Shown here: piece after piece, positions 27,301 through 42,300 of the stretch | How the letters are laid out: each line of letters starts with the position of its first letter | Numbering within the stretch: the stretch's first letter is position 1 | Source of the DNA: Antedon mediterranea | Lineage: Eukaryota; Echinodermata; Crinoidea; Comatulida; Antedonidae | Assembly (NCBI RefSeq): GCF_964355755.1 | Contig: NC_092671.1 | Location: forward strand, 12,440,501 to 12,504,500 | DNA: 64,000 nucleotides | Direction: 5' to 3' | Translations under genes and position numbers: made by a program | Notes under the pieces: model-generated | What the model was told of the DNA's origin: nothing | Database searches by the model: none | Seen by the model: only the letters and a program-made list of their open reading frames with translations

Positions 27301-30300
27301 TAGATAAATATACATAAATTATGATATTTTTTAGTTGAATCAATGATAATAGCAGTAGCACTTTTAATTATTTTCAATTAGAATGGATAGATATTGATGA
27401 TAATTATGATTACAATAATGATTATATTATCATATTAATATTTTTTTTTCATATTTTTGCAAAATGTAAATAGTATGTACATGGTAGTATAGAAAAAAAA
27501 GTTTGTGGGTTGGTTGCAATCAGAATGTTCATTAAATCCTAATATAAAGGAACTAATTGTACATCTTTGGTGATTAAGTTAACATTTTATGATTTATTAA
27601 CTGTATATGACTGATATATAATTATGTCCCCTGGCCTAAATTAAAGGGTGGGATTTTATACTCAAGCATGGAATATCTTAACTAACATCAATTAAATTTA
27701 AATAAAATCATCAGCTCAATTAGTTAACATAAAAGAAGTTTGTTAAAAGTTTAATTAATTATTCCTTCCGCCTAGTTATTGGAATATTGAGTGTACTATC
27801 GTACCGTTAAATTCACATGCTACAATTAGCAAAACTGAAAAATCAAAACATTTGTGAACTTCATAATTTGGTTGTCATGGCCAAAGGAAGTTCAGCTCAG
27901 GTGCATCTAGGATGTGACCTCAAGGTCCAATGCGTTTGGCTTGATAACAGTTTACTCATTTTAAGGACTATCTTTATTAAATGTTTTTCATTTCATTTGA
28001 TATGATTGTATTCATGAATAACATTCTTAACGTATTAATTATAAACCCAAAAACACGGACAACTATCTGATTAATTGATTTAATTTATGAAAATATCATA
28101 TCACTGACGCCAACTTTACTGTTCTTTAAAATCTGAACCTGAAAATACATTTGACATAGCTATTTCGCTGTCGTATCATAGGGTACGGGTATGTAGTTGC
28201 TGTCTGCTAATCGTGGTCGTGTATTTTCATTGGTTAAGGTTAAAATCACTGATGCATCTGCACTGGATTAGCGTTATGAAATCTACCCTCTCCCGCTAGA
28301 GTTATTAACGCCACTGGCGCGGAGTTACAGCTCCCTAACGCTAATCCACGGCGTGGTTCAGACACAAAAAAAATGTACGCCGCTTACATAACTCCACCGT
28401 AACTCCGTGAGTCTGAACATACCCTAATTTCAACTTTCACGTATTTTTCAACATTGCTGAAATTGAGATAAAACCTTTGCGTGCACAGTATTGAACATGT
28501 AATTTTAATAAGGACCTTTTTTGGAATTCAATTTATAGTATACTATTATATTCTTTTTTATTTTACTGTATTCAATTTTTTTTTTTTCTTGGACCTTCTC
28601 TAGGGCCCCTTTAGTTTGGAGCCCCTAGGTTTAACCAGTGAGCAATCATGAACGTTACGCCACTGAATAGCAAATATTCCATGTAATATTTCTAGGTCAT
28701 CAGGTGACACCGCATGACCCATAATAGGAAACTATACAGCTAGTTAGGAATATTATATTAAGCGACTGAGTACATCAATTGTCAGGTTCTTGTCTCTCTG
28801 AATATAGTGTAAAATAAAGCAATTTAACAGTACAGAAGGTAACAGTTCTATAGGAATGTAAAGTGGTATTATAAAATAAGAAAATTTGAAAAATATTTCA
28901 AAGAATAATTTAACTTGTTATCAATAAAATGAAACAGTAGATTAGATACAGTTGATCTACCATAGCATTCCATACATGTTTTTGTTGGTAAAAATATTTT
29001 TTCCTCCATAAAATTTTTCGTTGTTGTTCCTAGACACTGGGTGTATTATGTAGGCTGTCATCAAATTTTAAATATTATATGTAACCTCTCCCTCCCTAAG
29101 CCTCATAATCTATGTTATTGTTGAGGAAAAATATAAGACTACCACCATCATTTAAATTTACTTTATCTTATCAATTCAAAAATCTATTTAAAAAACTCCC
29201 TCCCATGATGTCACCTGGAGATGGTGATTATTTATGTCTTTCCTTTTACCTAGTTGCTAATAAAAAAGATTCATTTATCTTTTACATTTTTGCTTTACCT
29301 GTAATGTACATCATTTAGAAATTCAAGTTTCGTAAACGCACCCCAAAAGATCTATCGTACAGCAGCCAATACAGTATTTTTGATTTTTATAATCTCTGAT
29401 TCTTTATTGTCTTATATTTTACAGCAGCAACTTGGAAACTCAAATAGTGATCCTAATAGTAAAGACTATGATCCTCCACTTGCTCAGCAAGAAGATTTAG
29501 GCGAAGAGGTAACTTTAATTTTCTTCTAAATTGATCAATAATAATGTGATGTTTCGTTTCGTTTATTTTTCCACTCACTTATTATATTTTGAACAAACAT
29601 GAGTATACATATATTAAATGTCGGTGGATGGAGGTCACAGTAAGTTCACTGAACTTTAAGTCGTGACCCCCGTAGGCCTATAAGTATATATGTTTAACAC
29701 TCAAAAATGATATCTCCATGATTCATATATTGTTCTATTAATTAGTTGCCTAAATTTATTGAAACGGATTGAAAGGAGAAGCATTTTTACATTTTTTAGT
29801 GTTTGATTCCGAAAAGCAAGTTACCTAAAACATGAGTATGATGTGTATCGCAATGCTGAGAATTGTCTGGCTTACTTACTTAAACCACCCTGCTTAAACA
29901 TCATCAAGAAATTGTCTACCACCTACAAAAACATTGACGGATTGCCAAATAGAGTGGAAACTAATATACTCATTGTAAAGTATACTTACATTACATACTC
30001 TAAGGCTTAAATAAATGTAATATAAATTTTGTTTTCAGGAACGTGTTGCAAGTCGAGAAAATCTTTTATCAAAAAAGAATACAAAGATTGAACTAGTTAC
30101 AGAAGACGAGGAGACGTATGAAGCAGAACCTTCGCTGCTACCACCCCCAATGGAATTGCAACATCATACAAATTTAATGTCTGCAAAAGAAGGAAAAGAA
30201 GAGAATAAAGAGGTAAATATATCAGTAATACTGTTTATGTGAGTTTCTGCGTCATTGGTGCTCTCATTTCATTAATGACACAATATTGGCTGTATGCACA

Positions 30301-33300
30301 GATATGTTATCTAATGCAAAACTATTTTATAATCTAAATCAAACAAAATAGAGTTGAACCCAATGCATGGGTTGTGCACTCCTCTCAACCATCACTAGCA
30401 TCACCAGGTTTAGTAAACAGAATATGTGTCATATATAATTATTAGGATTGCTTATTGCTGTTTATAGAGACACTATGTAGCCTAGCAAAGTATAGAGTTG
30501 AAGATATATCATCACATGTATCGTGGGGATGGGATTAAACCCTCCACCTCATGCAAAGAGGGAGTCTTAACCACTAGACAACAGAGGCTTCATGGTTCAA
30601 TAAGTTAAATAACTGGCACCTATATTATATCATGCTATGTGTTGTATAATAATCTTTTACTTGTTAAGCTTTTTTATTTTTAAATATTGGTAATAGTGTA
30701 TGAAGTTATTTGCTTTTTCATTACTTGTTGCATGTATTTATTTTTGTGGCCCTTTTATTTTTGTAGCCCTTTTTATTTGTTGCTATTTAAAAAAAACAAA
30801 TATCACTCTTTGCTACAGTCACATATCTCCCTTGGTGCTATCCCAGCCTGCATCACAGGCTCTGCCACTGAAATCGCAGCAGAAATCGAAAGTATGGTTC
30901 GTCTTAGAATGGTGGTATGTTACAGCCAGTGCATGTATTTTGTTATATTTTTGCACTCTTTAATTTCTATCAGTTTTCCTTTGCACTTGATTGATTTTTT
31001 AGTTTGCTAAATTTTCTATATCTTTAGCCATAGTACCTTTCGTCAACCAGAGCACTGCTTTGATTAATCTATTTTGCTTATTGGTTTTTTTTTTCAAAGT
31101 TATTTTAGATTGTTAAACTAACTTCGCTTGCATGAATGTTAATTAGAATGTGTTTTTTTTTTGCATCCAATTAACATTTCCTTCTCTGCTTTAGATATAT
31201 TATGTTTTAATCTTCATACTAATTTAAAAATCATGTGTGCATGTACCAGGGTGATTGTCAACAACTCTAATTCAGTTTTTTAGATTAATTTCTTAATATA
31301 AGGACATTTGCTTTAAAGTTTTGAATTTGAATGGTTGGAAGTATACTCCTATCTACTGCCTTCAAATCAAATGTCTTGCACTTTTCTAACACACTTGAAT
31401 TTATACTCAAACGTAAATGAAATTGAAAATCAAAATCATTGGTCTAGTCCAAGTGGGAATGTTGACTGTAAGGGGGTGAGTCTCGTGTTCTCTGAACGTA
31501 GGGGAATGAGCTGTTAGGAGCTCATTGTACTAAGCCTCGGCATTATGTGGTAGGGTGGCCAGTTCCTTTCCACGCCGCCTTTTTTCTCCCTAGTATTTTC
31601 AACCAGGTACTCATTTACAGCTGAGTGGACTGGGAGTTGTCGGGAATTGAACCCGGGTCTATCTGTAAATTGAAAATCAAACTCATTGGTCCAGTCCAAG
31701 TGGGAATGTTGACTGTACATTGTCAAAAGTACACTATTACATTTATTTTTCTATTGACAAGTTCAAGTTACTAATTTCTTATGATTAGCTCATTCAACTC
31801 ACAACTCATTCAACTCACAACTGTACTATACTGTAGTATTGCATGTAAAATAGTTAACTGAACATAGATAGGTAAATAGATAGATATTATTTCAACTTAC
31901 AATTAAATAGAGGACATTTATAGCTAATCTCTATTCAAGGGACTTACAATTGCTGGGTCCAAAATGTGTCCCCTTATTATTTTGACTAATAACAAGGTTA
32001 AATTACCCATTTATCATATTGTTAGTAGTAAAAAAAGAACCGCAAATGAACTACATTTTGAATTTTGGTGAACGTGGAAGTGTCATTTTAACACATTGGT
32101 ACTACATTATATACATTATCAACCAATAATTATCTGTTAGAAATTCCATCAAGTTCACTCACCACTTAATCAAATTGGTTTAACTATGTAAAGTTACAAC
32201 TGCATATTGATTTTACTCTGAAAAACAGTTTTGATATGGTAATGCTTTCATCAATTTACACACTTTCGTTCTCCTACTATCAAATTATGGGATATTTTTA
32301 TCCACTAGACACAACATATTCTTGCATATATTTATAAATCCAAAGGCAAATTACTGAAAAAAATGACAATGCTGTGGGTAACAGTGGCTGGATCTCAATG
32401 GAGATACAAAAATAAAAAGCGAAAAGCTAAATCAAAACGATAAAGTAAACAGGCAGAAAAGTTAGCAGAGCTTTCGGGCAACACTAGCCTTTCATCAGTG
32501 CAAGTGAAGGAATTTGGATAACGTCATATGCATATATATATTTTTTTTTTTTTTTCAAAATTATATTTTGTATAAAGTAGAACCCCTCCTTTGGAAACCT
32601 ATTCAGAGGACCATGAAATGCATGAGGGGTCCATATAATTGTTTTACTACAGTACTATGGTCATAGCTCTTGAATGTGTCCCAAACTTCCTTTAATAGGG
32701 CTGGCTCTACAGCAATAACAATTCCATAGTATTAACAGCCAAATAATTTTAAAATCATGGAACAATGATTTTTTTTTATTTTGTTATATATCTTTATACA
32801 CACTGCACACATCATTGTTTGTATATGGTTTGAAAGATTTAGTATAAATTAAGTATGAAATATGATAGATATGAAATAGGATGCAGGAAATTAATAATTG
32901 ATTAGGTAGAAATTCGTACAGTGTTAATTGAAGGATGGGAATGCCTAGAATGACTGGTTAATTATAGTTATATTAACTACTTCCTAAAAAACAGGCAATC
33001 TTATTAATAAATTGAAAACAAAAATGACATAATCATATTTAATCATAAACAATAATATGCTAAGATAATGAATCATGGGACAGTCACTGTTAAATAATAA
33101 AAGATTGAACATGCCAACATGTTAGTTATAACTGACAACATGCTAATGAACATTAAACATAATAATGTGTGTCGATGGAAGATGAGTAAACAAAATACAT
33201 AGTTTTTTTTTTTTTGTTTTTTTTTAAAGTTTTTCATCACAAAACAAAGATAATAGAAAGAAATTAATATAAGCTATACTTTAACATTATCTCAGATTCA

Positions 33301-36300
33301 ATCCAAAAATTCTAGGCTATGTCACATTAATAATATAAGCGCCTTTACTTACTTGTTTACTTACTTACTTGTTTACTTGTTTCCGGAGCTCAGCAATGCT
33401 GGGTCCGGAGTCGAGGCTAGGCTATGCCTATAAGCCCCTCTTGATAATTACATCAACTCTTGAATATGGCGCAAATTTAAGAGGGTGGTTGGACCATGCC
33501 CGTTCAAGACCGGACTTAAATTGATTGGTTGATCTTGAAGCTACTACATCCTCCGATAACGAATTCCATAATATAATAGCCTTTGATTTTTACTTCGGTT
33601 TAGTTGATTCTGGCGCTATACAAATACCTAAATTATATTATATTAATATTTTAACACATGTGTCCATCCTATTCTTAAACACTAACACCTATTTTTCACG
33701 ATAATTTATCCGGGCACTGAACCAGAATCCAGTGTGAATGCAACTTAAGACAGACTGTGTTAATTGCCTGCTGAAGACATGTCAACGTTTACTAATTGGG
33801 TCATTTACCTATAGTTAGTGGAATGTTGATAACTATTATATTAAAATAATTAGAAACACATACATCATTTTATATTTAACAAATAAAAAATTTTGAAATG
33901 TTATAAGTTAAGTTCTCATATTACCTTGTTCAGCATATTTTACAATTAACATTTTTTTTTTTTAAAGGATGAAGATAAAGAGATAGATACTAAGGAAAAT
34001 GAATGTCAAGAGGGAGTGAGTAGTGAACCAGCACCAGTGTCTGATGAAGAAGCTGAAGAGAAGGCTGTGGAAGAGAAGAAAGCTGCTGCCTTACATAAAC
34101 GATCGTAAGTTGCCGTAAAATGTATAGTCACTAAAAAGATACAGTTCAAAGGTAGTTTAAACCCTTCCCAGTGCAATTCCATATTTCCAGCCATGTTGCT
34201 AGTCCATGTATATGGATGTGTGTAAGTATAACTATGGTATAACAAATGTATGTAAAACAAATAACCATACAAACTCTCCCCTTCCTTTATATAGATATAG
34301 TTACACCTACTTAAACATACGTGCAAACATACTTAAACATTCAATTCAAGAACATTTTTAAACATTGAAGTACCAAGTTACTAGTCATAAATTCATGATC
34401 ATAAAAAATATGATATTGTGTCATCATCTGAATTTTTTTTTCTGATTGATTGTAGCTGGAGACTAATATATTAATTTATAATAATGCCTAAATTAAATAA
34501 ATGTATTATAAAGAAATGAAATATTTTTCTTTTACTCATTTTTAAGATTTGTACTACATGAGCTGGTTGAAACAGAAACAGAATATGTGCGGTATCTAGG
34601 CAAAGTTGTTGAGGTAGTGTACATTTAAGTTATAGTACAGTATTCAATAAGTTTAACCTATAGACGAGAAGTCATATGTTCGAATCTTGCCTAAGGATGC
34701 TTTATTATTCATATTTTTACTGGAATTTTCCATTAGCTAAATAATATCAATACGATCAATATATACTGTTATTACCCTTAGGAATTTATTAAAATATTAA
34801 GTACATTGCCAATTTATTCATATCATAATACAACTTAAGAAAGAAAAACAAATCTGTTTTAATTACTATGGAAATAATTTCAAAATGATAACGAGCTGGA
34901 AAATAGGAGATATGTAAGCAATTAGAACCACATAGTACACTGGGTATTATACAGTTTATTTGTATTGTAAATATTTAATCCATCTATACAACATAATACA
35001 TATAATAAATGTTTATGAGTTGAATGGAAAGAATATTTACATGACTGATTCAACCAGTTGAAGGTGAGTTGTACAGGACAGTCAGGCTTTTAATAAAAGT
35101 ATCCTACATATTCAACAACAACAATTAAATATTGTTTTAGAAATATTATACAAATAATGAATGTTTATGAGTGCAATGGTACAAATAATGGCACGAGGTG
35201 AATGATGAAAGGTTATATCAACGAGGCAAAGCCGAGTTGATATAACCTTTCATCATTCACCAAGTGCCATTATTTGTACCATTACACGAATACAAAACAT
35301 TCATTATTTGTTTTATATAACATCTAGACGTTTTTTTTTCGTACACAAAAAAGTTTCAAAAAGTACTATTTAACGATCGTTGAATAGTGCGTACTATTGC
35401 ACGCCATGTGACCCACATTCGTCCAATCAAATGACAGGAATTTATTTAGGTGTTATATAATATACAATATTGTATAATCATAACTAGAAATACAGTTATA
35501 TATGGTTTGTAATTTAGTTCTGTGAAAATGCATCAGTATTGATTATTTAAAACCAAAAAAATGCTGTAATTCAATACAAATTAACTAGTATAATATGTTA
35601 CTTATTTTTCAACATCATTCTAGCATAATTGTACACTAAAAATTGTAATATTTATGTCGATAATTCTGACGTAAAGTATTGATTATTCAAAAGTAAAAAC
35701 ATTGTAATTTGATACAAATTATACAACGCATTATTTTGACTTATTTTAATATAAATTGCAAATTTGTTTCTACATGATGATGCTGCCATTTTAAAAATAA
35801 CTTTTTATGATGATTATAATTTTTGTTCCTTTAAATCAATATATTTTGTTTTATAGGGATATATGAAAACAATGAAGGAGGGATTACTACCACCGGATAT
35901 GGAAGCAGGAAAAATGAAGATTGTCTTTGGTAATATACACCAAATTTATGATTGGCACAGAGAGTAAGTATCGTGTAATGTGGGTTCTGTATCATATGAA
36001 TAGACACGTACCTAAATTAGTATCTGTATTAATAATAGCATAATTACTAATTCTTGGTTTTTGTTAACACGATAATTAATTTTTCAGAACATTCGCAAAA
36101 GAAATTGAAAAATGTATAGAAGAACCTGAACTATTAGGAATGCTGTTTAAGAAATATGTAAGTTAATTTAAGTAATGTTTTCTTCTTGAAAATAATAATT
36201 ATGAAATGCTTTTAAAGCTTTTACATTAAAATTAATAATCACTTGGAACATGAAAAATTACTTTAAATGAATTTTTCTTTAATAATATTTGTATGCATAC

Positions 36301-39300
36301 CCTACTTTATAGTATTTATATTTATTTCAATCGATGTTTTTCTAAATATCTCTCATGAATATTCATACCATTTGTTTATATCATGAATATTCATACCATT
36401 TGTTTATATCATGAATATTCATGCTATTTGTTATCCCATCAGAGAAGAGTTCTCTGATCTCATGTACATTCAATTTTTTTATATCATGCATTTTCATACA
36501 ATTATTGATCATGCATTATTATATACACTTAATCTACCTTTCTGCACTTAGTAGGCCTAGGAATATGTTTAGGTTGTTGACATAATTCACAGTAGGTGTG
36601 TTATAAAACAAATAATGAATGTTTGTATTGGATGGTAGAGAACATTTCATTACTATGATATGAAAGATAGACTGCTATTTTTAACTTGACTGCCACCTCG
36701 TTAAATATGACTGTCAATCTTTTAACTCATGAGATATTCTATTATTTTTCCGACCTTAGTAAGTATTTGCATAATAACTCATCACATACAGTTTTGAATT
36801 ATTTATGTGATATTAAATATTTACACTTATTGTTTATGTTTTATGTTCACAGGAGCGACGTCTTCAAATGTACGTTGTTTACTGCCAAAACAAACCAAAA
36901 TCTGAGTACATAGTATCAGAATATGAGTCGTTCTTTGAAGAGTTACGAGTGAAACTAGGACACAAGTTAAATTTGGCAGATCTGCTCATCAAACCAGTTC
37001 AAAGGATTATGAAATATCAACTCATCTTAAAGGTAATTTGATGCCAGTATCCTTTCAAATCAGAATTGGCAAAAATTGAACAAGAAATTAAGAATTAGAT
37101 TTTAAAACTGTGTCTTTTCTGGTTATTACTCGACTTTTTTCTGTTTACAGGATATATTGAAGCAAACAAAGAAAGCAAATTTAGATACTAAAGATCTTGA
37201 GGTAAGTGTTCTATATTCATGTTAAGTTTGTATGATGATTGTTCATTTAAATTAGTGCAATGAATATTCATTTAAATGAGTTAAACAAATATTTGTATTA
37301 ATAATAATGCAATGAATATTCATTGATATTAGTGCAAACAATATTCATCTAAATTAGTGCAAATAATAACGTACAGTATAAAACTGCAATGTACATGTTT
37401 ATTTAAAAATTAGTGCAATGAATATTGATTTATATTATTTCAACGAATATTCATTTAAATTAAGACAATGCATATTCATTAATATTAATGCTGTGAATAT
37501 TTATTTAAATTAATGCAATGCATATTCATTAATATTAATGCTATAAATATTTATTTACATTATTGCAATGAATATTCATTTATTTTAGTGCAAACAATAT
37601 TCATTTAAATTAGTGCAAATAATAATGTACAGTAGTGGAGCTGTAGCTTGGTGCTTGCCATCCAATTAGAAGGTCCCGGGTTCAATCCTGACCTAGTGCA
37701 GGGTTGTAACTCATGACTCTTTCAACTCCACTCGCTAAGCCTCAAATGAGACATAGTTTATAAGCACGATAAATTATTATATAGTTTATCTATCCTGTAA
37801 TTGGCGAGTTACTCGCTGTTGGATGAGTATGAAATTTAAAAACAAATTTTTTAAATGCAATGCACAACATCACCCTAATAACAGAACCAACCTGCAATAA
37901 AGTCTTTGAATTCTGTTTGTTTTAAAGATTTGTATTCTTAAATTTTCTGTAGGATGCGGTTGCAATAATGTGTGTAGTACCTAAACGAGCCAACGATATG
38001 ATGGCAATAGGACGATTACAAGGATGGGATGTAAGTAGTTGTAATCTTCTTTCAGTTCATAGTGGTTCATGATGACATAAGAGTTCGTCTAAATCGATTG
38101 TGGCAACCTGAACACTTGCCAAAAGTGTATACTGTACGATACACATTTTTCACATTGCTTAACTTGATTTTATACTACCGAATGAAAGCAGAATATGTAT
38201 GTCCACGTTTTGCATGGGAAACAAGCCTAATGTCTATTATTGATGCTATCAGGTCAAACATACTGTAGATAACACACATTTATACAATTGAACCACTTTT
38301 TGATTTGACAGGGTAAGATAAATGCACAAGGAAAGCTTTTGTTCCAAGACACAGTGTTGGTGTCAGAAGGTGCCGGCACCGTCAAGTGGAAAGAACGAAG
38401 GGTGTTTATGTTTGAACAAATTATCATCTTTAGTGAACCATTGGAAAAGAAGAAAGGGTTTAGTAATCCAGGATACATTTTCAAAAACAGTGCCAAGGTT
38501 TGAATATACTTCTTTAACAGCTAAGTTTTGTAGTTTATTTTATTGGAATATTTCATTTTGAGATTTATACTGTATACATGAAAGTGACTTCTGCTGACTT
38601 ATCATTGTCACATGTTTACCAACAAATCTTGCTGCCTATGACTGGCTTCTGTCGTTAAGGGGAACTAGCTATAGAAAGTATAATAAAACAGTTTTCTCAA
38701 ACTACAGTAAATAGACACCAAGCTATTATTCACTGTTTATTTTCACTTCATTTCAGTATTCATATTCTTCATAATCATAATATTGATATAAACGTTATTC
38801 CATTTCAAAGTACTACATGTGAATTTTGAAGATATTTAAATAATAATGGTGATGATAAATGCTATTAGTCATGTTGATTGTTTTGTTCGAATGAATCAGC
38901 AACTTTTTTGTCTTTGTAGATAAACACAATGTCATTATCAGATCAAGAAGATGATCCTGTGAAATTTGGTTTACGAGTAAGAACACAGGGAGGAACAGAA
39001 ACATTTTCAATTCAAGCTAGTTCTCCTGAAATGAAACAAGCCTGGATTCAGAATGTACGCCAAGTCCTGGATCAACAGTCAAATTTTCTTAGAGGTAAAG
39101 TGTCTGAACCCATCTTGTCTATTTTCTCATTGACATCACAGACTAGTACTCTGGTATGATCTTCTCTCACAGCTTATACAATAGCAAACACTACCTTGAT
39201 GAATTGATACTGTGACTACATCAAGTTTGCTACAATATTAGCTTGTGTTAGTTTTATAAAGTACTAAGTTTGAAATCCAATCCAATATCATTGGAATACA

Positions 39301-42300
39301 TGAATTTTGTTTTTCTTTAATAATCTAATAACCGATCTAGTTACTCACTATTTAAAACTACAGTGAGTCAATACATAAAATGAAAAATTCATGTTCTCAA
39401 TCTATCCTATAGCATACTGTGCATTGTTCACCATATAGTACACAAATGCACTGAATATAATATTGGAATGTTTGTATTTTGTATCTTACAGCCATTCAAT
39501 CACCAATAGAATATCAGAAAGAATTAGAATCAAGTAGTCCATCAAATAAATTTGGGTAAGTTGATGTTGAGTATATGATAGAGTTTGCACAATATTGTTC
39601 ATGACCACTTTAATTTCCTGTACCTAAAATTGTACAATTAACAACTCAAATGAGAAGTCCTTTATTATATAACACCACAAAACCAATGAGCTTCAAGCTT
39701 TTTCTACAATTCCTAAAATCTAAATGGGCTACCACAACTTGTATGATCCACAGAAACACTGGAAACTTTTAAATCACGGCTCAAAACACATTGATCAACT
39801 CAATTTAACCTTCTTTCTCCTGTTTCCAGTTTCTTTGACTTAGGAGAGTACCAGAAGGGAGTATTGCGGAAGCGTATTTATTCAGTGTATACACTATTCC
39901 ATTTACACACTTCCATTCACATCCATTTTTTGTTCCAATTAGCCTCCATTGATAAACTAATCCACCCACCCGTTATTGTTGTATCAAGTAAGTTTGTTGA
40001 AGTACCATGTAGTCTGATAGAGTATGGGGCTTGCCATAGACATCTCATACAAAAAAAAGATTTTCATATATGCTTGATCTGCTTATTATTTTATTATTTT
40101 TCTAGTTACTCTTCACCAACAAAGTCTTGTAAGGATGTCAAAAAAGGAAATTTTTTTAAACTACGTAAATCGCACAGTAGTCAAGGAGCCAAGGAAAATG
40201 AAGAAGTGTCAGATGACATAAACACAACTCAACATTCTAGTTTGAAACGTGAACGACGCAAACATACTACCGCCCCCGCTGCAATATCAGTTTTTGAATT
40301 AAAGGATAAAGAACACTTAGAAGTGCCGAAAAAGGACTGTCCTAGATCGCCAGATGTTGGTACATTTGATCAGTCACCTTCTATACGCAAGAAATTCTTT
40401 GATGGCTTTATGTTTTGGTCAAAATCAAAAGAGAACTCACCAGTAGGATCAAAAGAAAGTTTAAAATCCAGAGGATCTGGTGATTCTCAATATAAAGAGG
40501 TTTTATCATCGAAAGAGAGTCTGGGAAAGGGGAGCAGTAAGTCGCCATCCCCAATCTCAAGTCACTCTGATATTGGTGCTCAACAAGAGATTCCAGTCAA
40601 TAATAATAAGCCATCTAGGATTCCGGTTCCGAAAGGTCATGTATCACGAAGCGACAGTCCAACAAAAACTGCTAAGACACAGCGAGGCTCCGGGCCAATG
40701 TTAGTTGAATCTAGTAATCATAGTTTAAATGGATCACCCATTGAGCATCGGAGTCGGTCCAATTCAAAGGAAAGTGGAATTCCTATTTCATGCAAATCTT
40801 CACCACGTAGTGATATAGTATCCTTGAGACTGAAGGAGGTGCAAATCCAGGAGGCAGATAATCAAATTAAACAAAACCGTTCCAGCTATACATCGGCAAC
40901 CAGTTCAGAAGGAGGGGTCTTTGATAATGTGAGTACAAGAAACTTTTACACTGTGACAATATAATGTTGTCTTTAGTTTACAGTTAAAACTTTGATGAAT
41001 ATTAAAGCAAAGTGCCTACCATGCATGCACCAGGATAAAATTATCATTTCTTAATTAATTTATAGTAGTAGTTTTCGAATTCACAATATTCAGCTTTTTA
41101 CTAAATAATATATTTTGATTCCTCCATTTCAAATAAACCTTTTTTTTATTATATTTTTTTTTTCCTCCTTTAATTGTTTCCTATCTTTATTTCACCCTAA
41201 ATTAATTAAAATGTTAAACTTGACAGCAAAAACTTATTGTACTGGCAGAGGTAAATCTTTCGTTCAATTAAAATTGTGTTATATCCAAGTACCAAGGGAG
41301 GTACAATATGTTATTGTTTTACTGTATTAATACATTTAAATATATTTAACAGATTGATAATTCACCATGTCTGGCATCCGTTATCACCACATATAATGCT
41401 GTCAAAGAAGACGAAATAAGTATTGCCAAAGGAGAAACAGTACAGATACTTGCTGCCAACCAGCATGACATGTTCTTAGTTCACCGGGCAGCCAACGAAG
41501 TGTCACCAGCTGCAGAAGGTTGGATACCGGCACATGTACTTGGAACGACACGTGAACAACTTCAGGCCGAAAGCTGTAATAAGTAAGAACAATTGCAATG
41601 CCTTGCTTTCAACATTTCAACTCATCTCTGATGAATACTTAATTCTTTTATACTGCCGATATGGGATTAAGCATTGGTGATGGATAGTAGTGCATTTACA
41701 CAGGTTTTTGAGGCTTTAACATGTTCACTGCCAAACTTTTTTCTCCTACATCCATTTTTTAAAAAGAATTAAGGGTAATCCTATGATTAAAATTATCATT
41801 AGTGCTTTATTAGCTGTATTGATGAACAATACATGTTATTGGAACATACTTAGCACACCTAACTTGTGTTCTTAATCCTGTGGAAACATTTTCTTAGATT
41901 CTTTTAAAACTAAGCATGTTTATGTGGTATCCTCTACATGACCATTTCCTTAAAATTCCTGGTGTAATGGCTAAGGTCCCTTGGCAGTTAGTGTGTTAAT
42001 TTTACTCAGTGCATCTTTAAATATCTAACCAGCTTTGACACTGTAAACATAGAAGGTTGACCTAACATTTTAAATGGCACATTACAGGCACAATTGTTTT
42101 TAAAATTGCTGGATTAGTTTTAGAGGTTGGCTAAAATATTGTCTAATAAAAACTAAATCTAATAATGTTTTAATTGGTTGAAAGAAAAACTAAATTTTAC
42201 TAACTTTATTATATTGTAGTTTTATGATGCTAACCTGTAATCACTTAATAATCATAATTCAATTTTCAAAATAGTCACAATTGTTTTCAACACCATTAAA

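Noticed and set aside
28165-28430. GC-rich patch suggesting a promoter or CpG island
   Set aside because: No exon follows; end sequences hint at a MITE but inverted repeats could not be fixed.
36346-37631. Regularly spaced repeats considered as a CRISPR-like array
   Set aside because: Units are directly tandem and degenerate with no unique spacers, in an animal gene intron.
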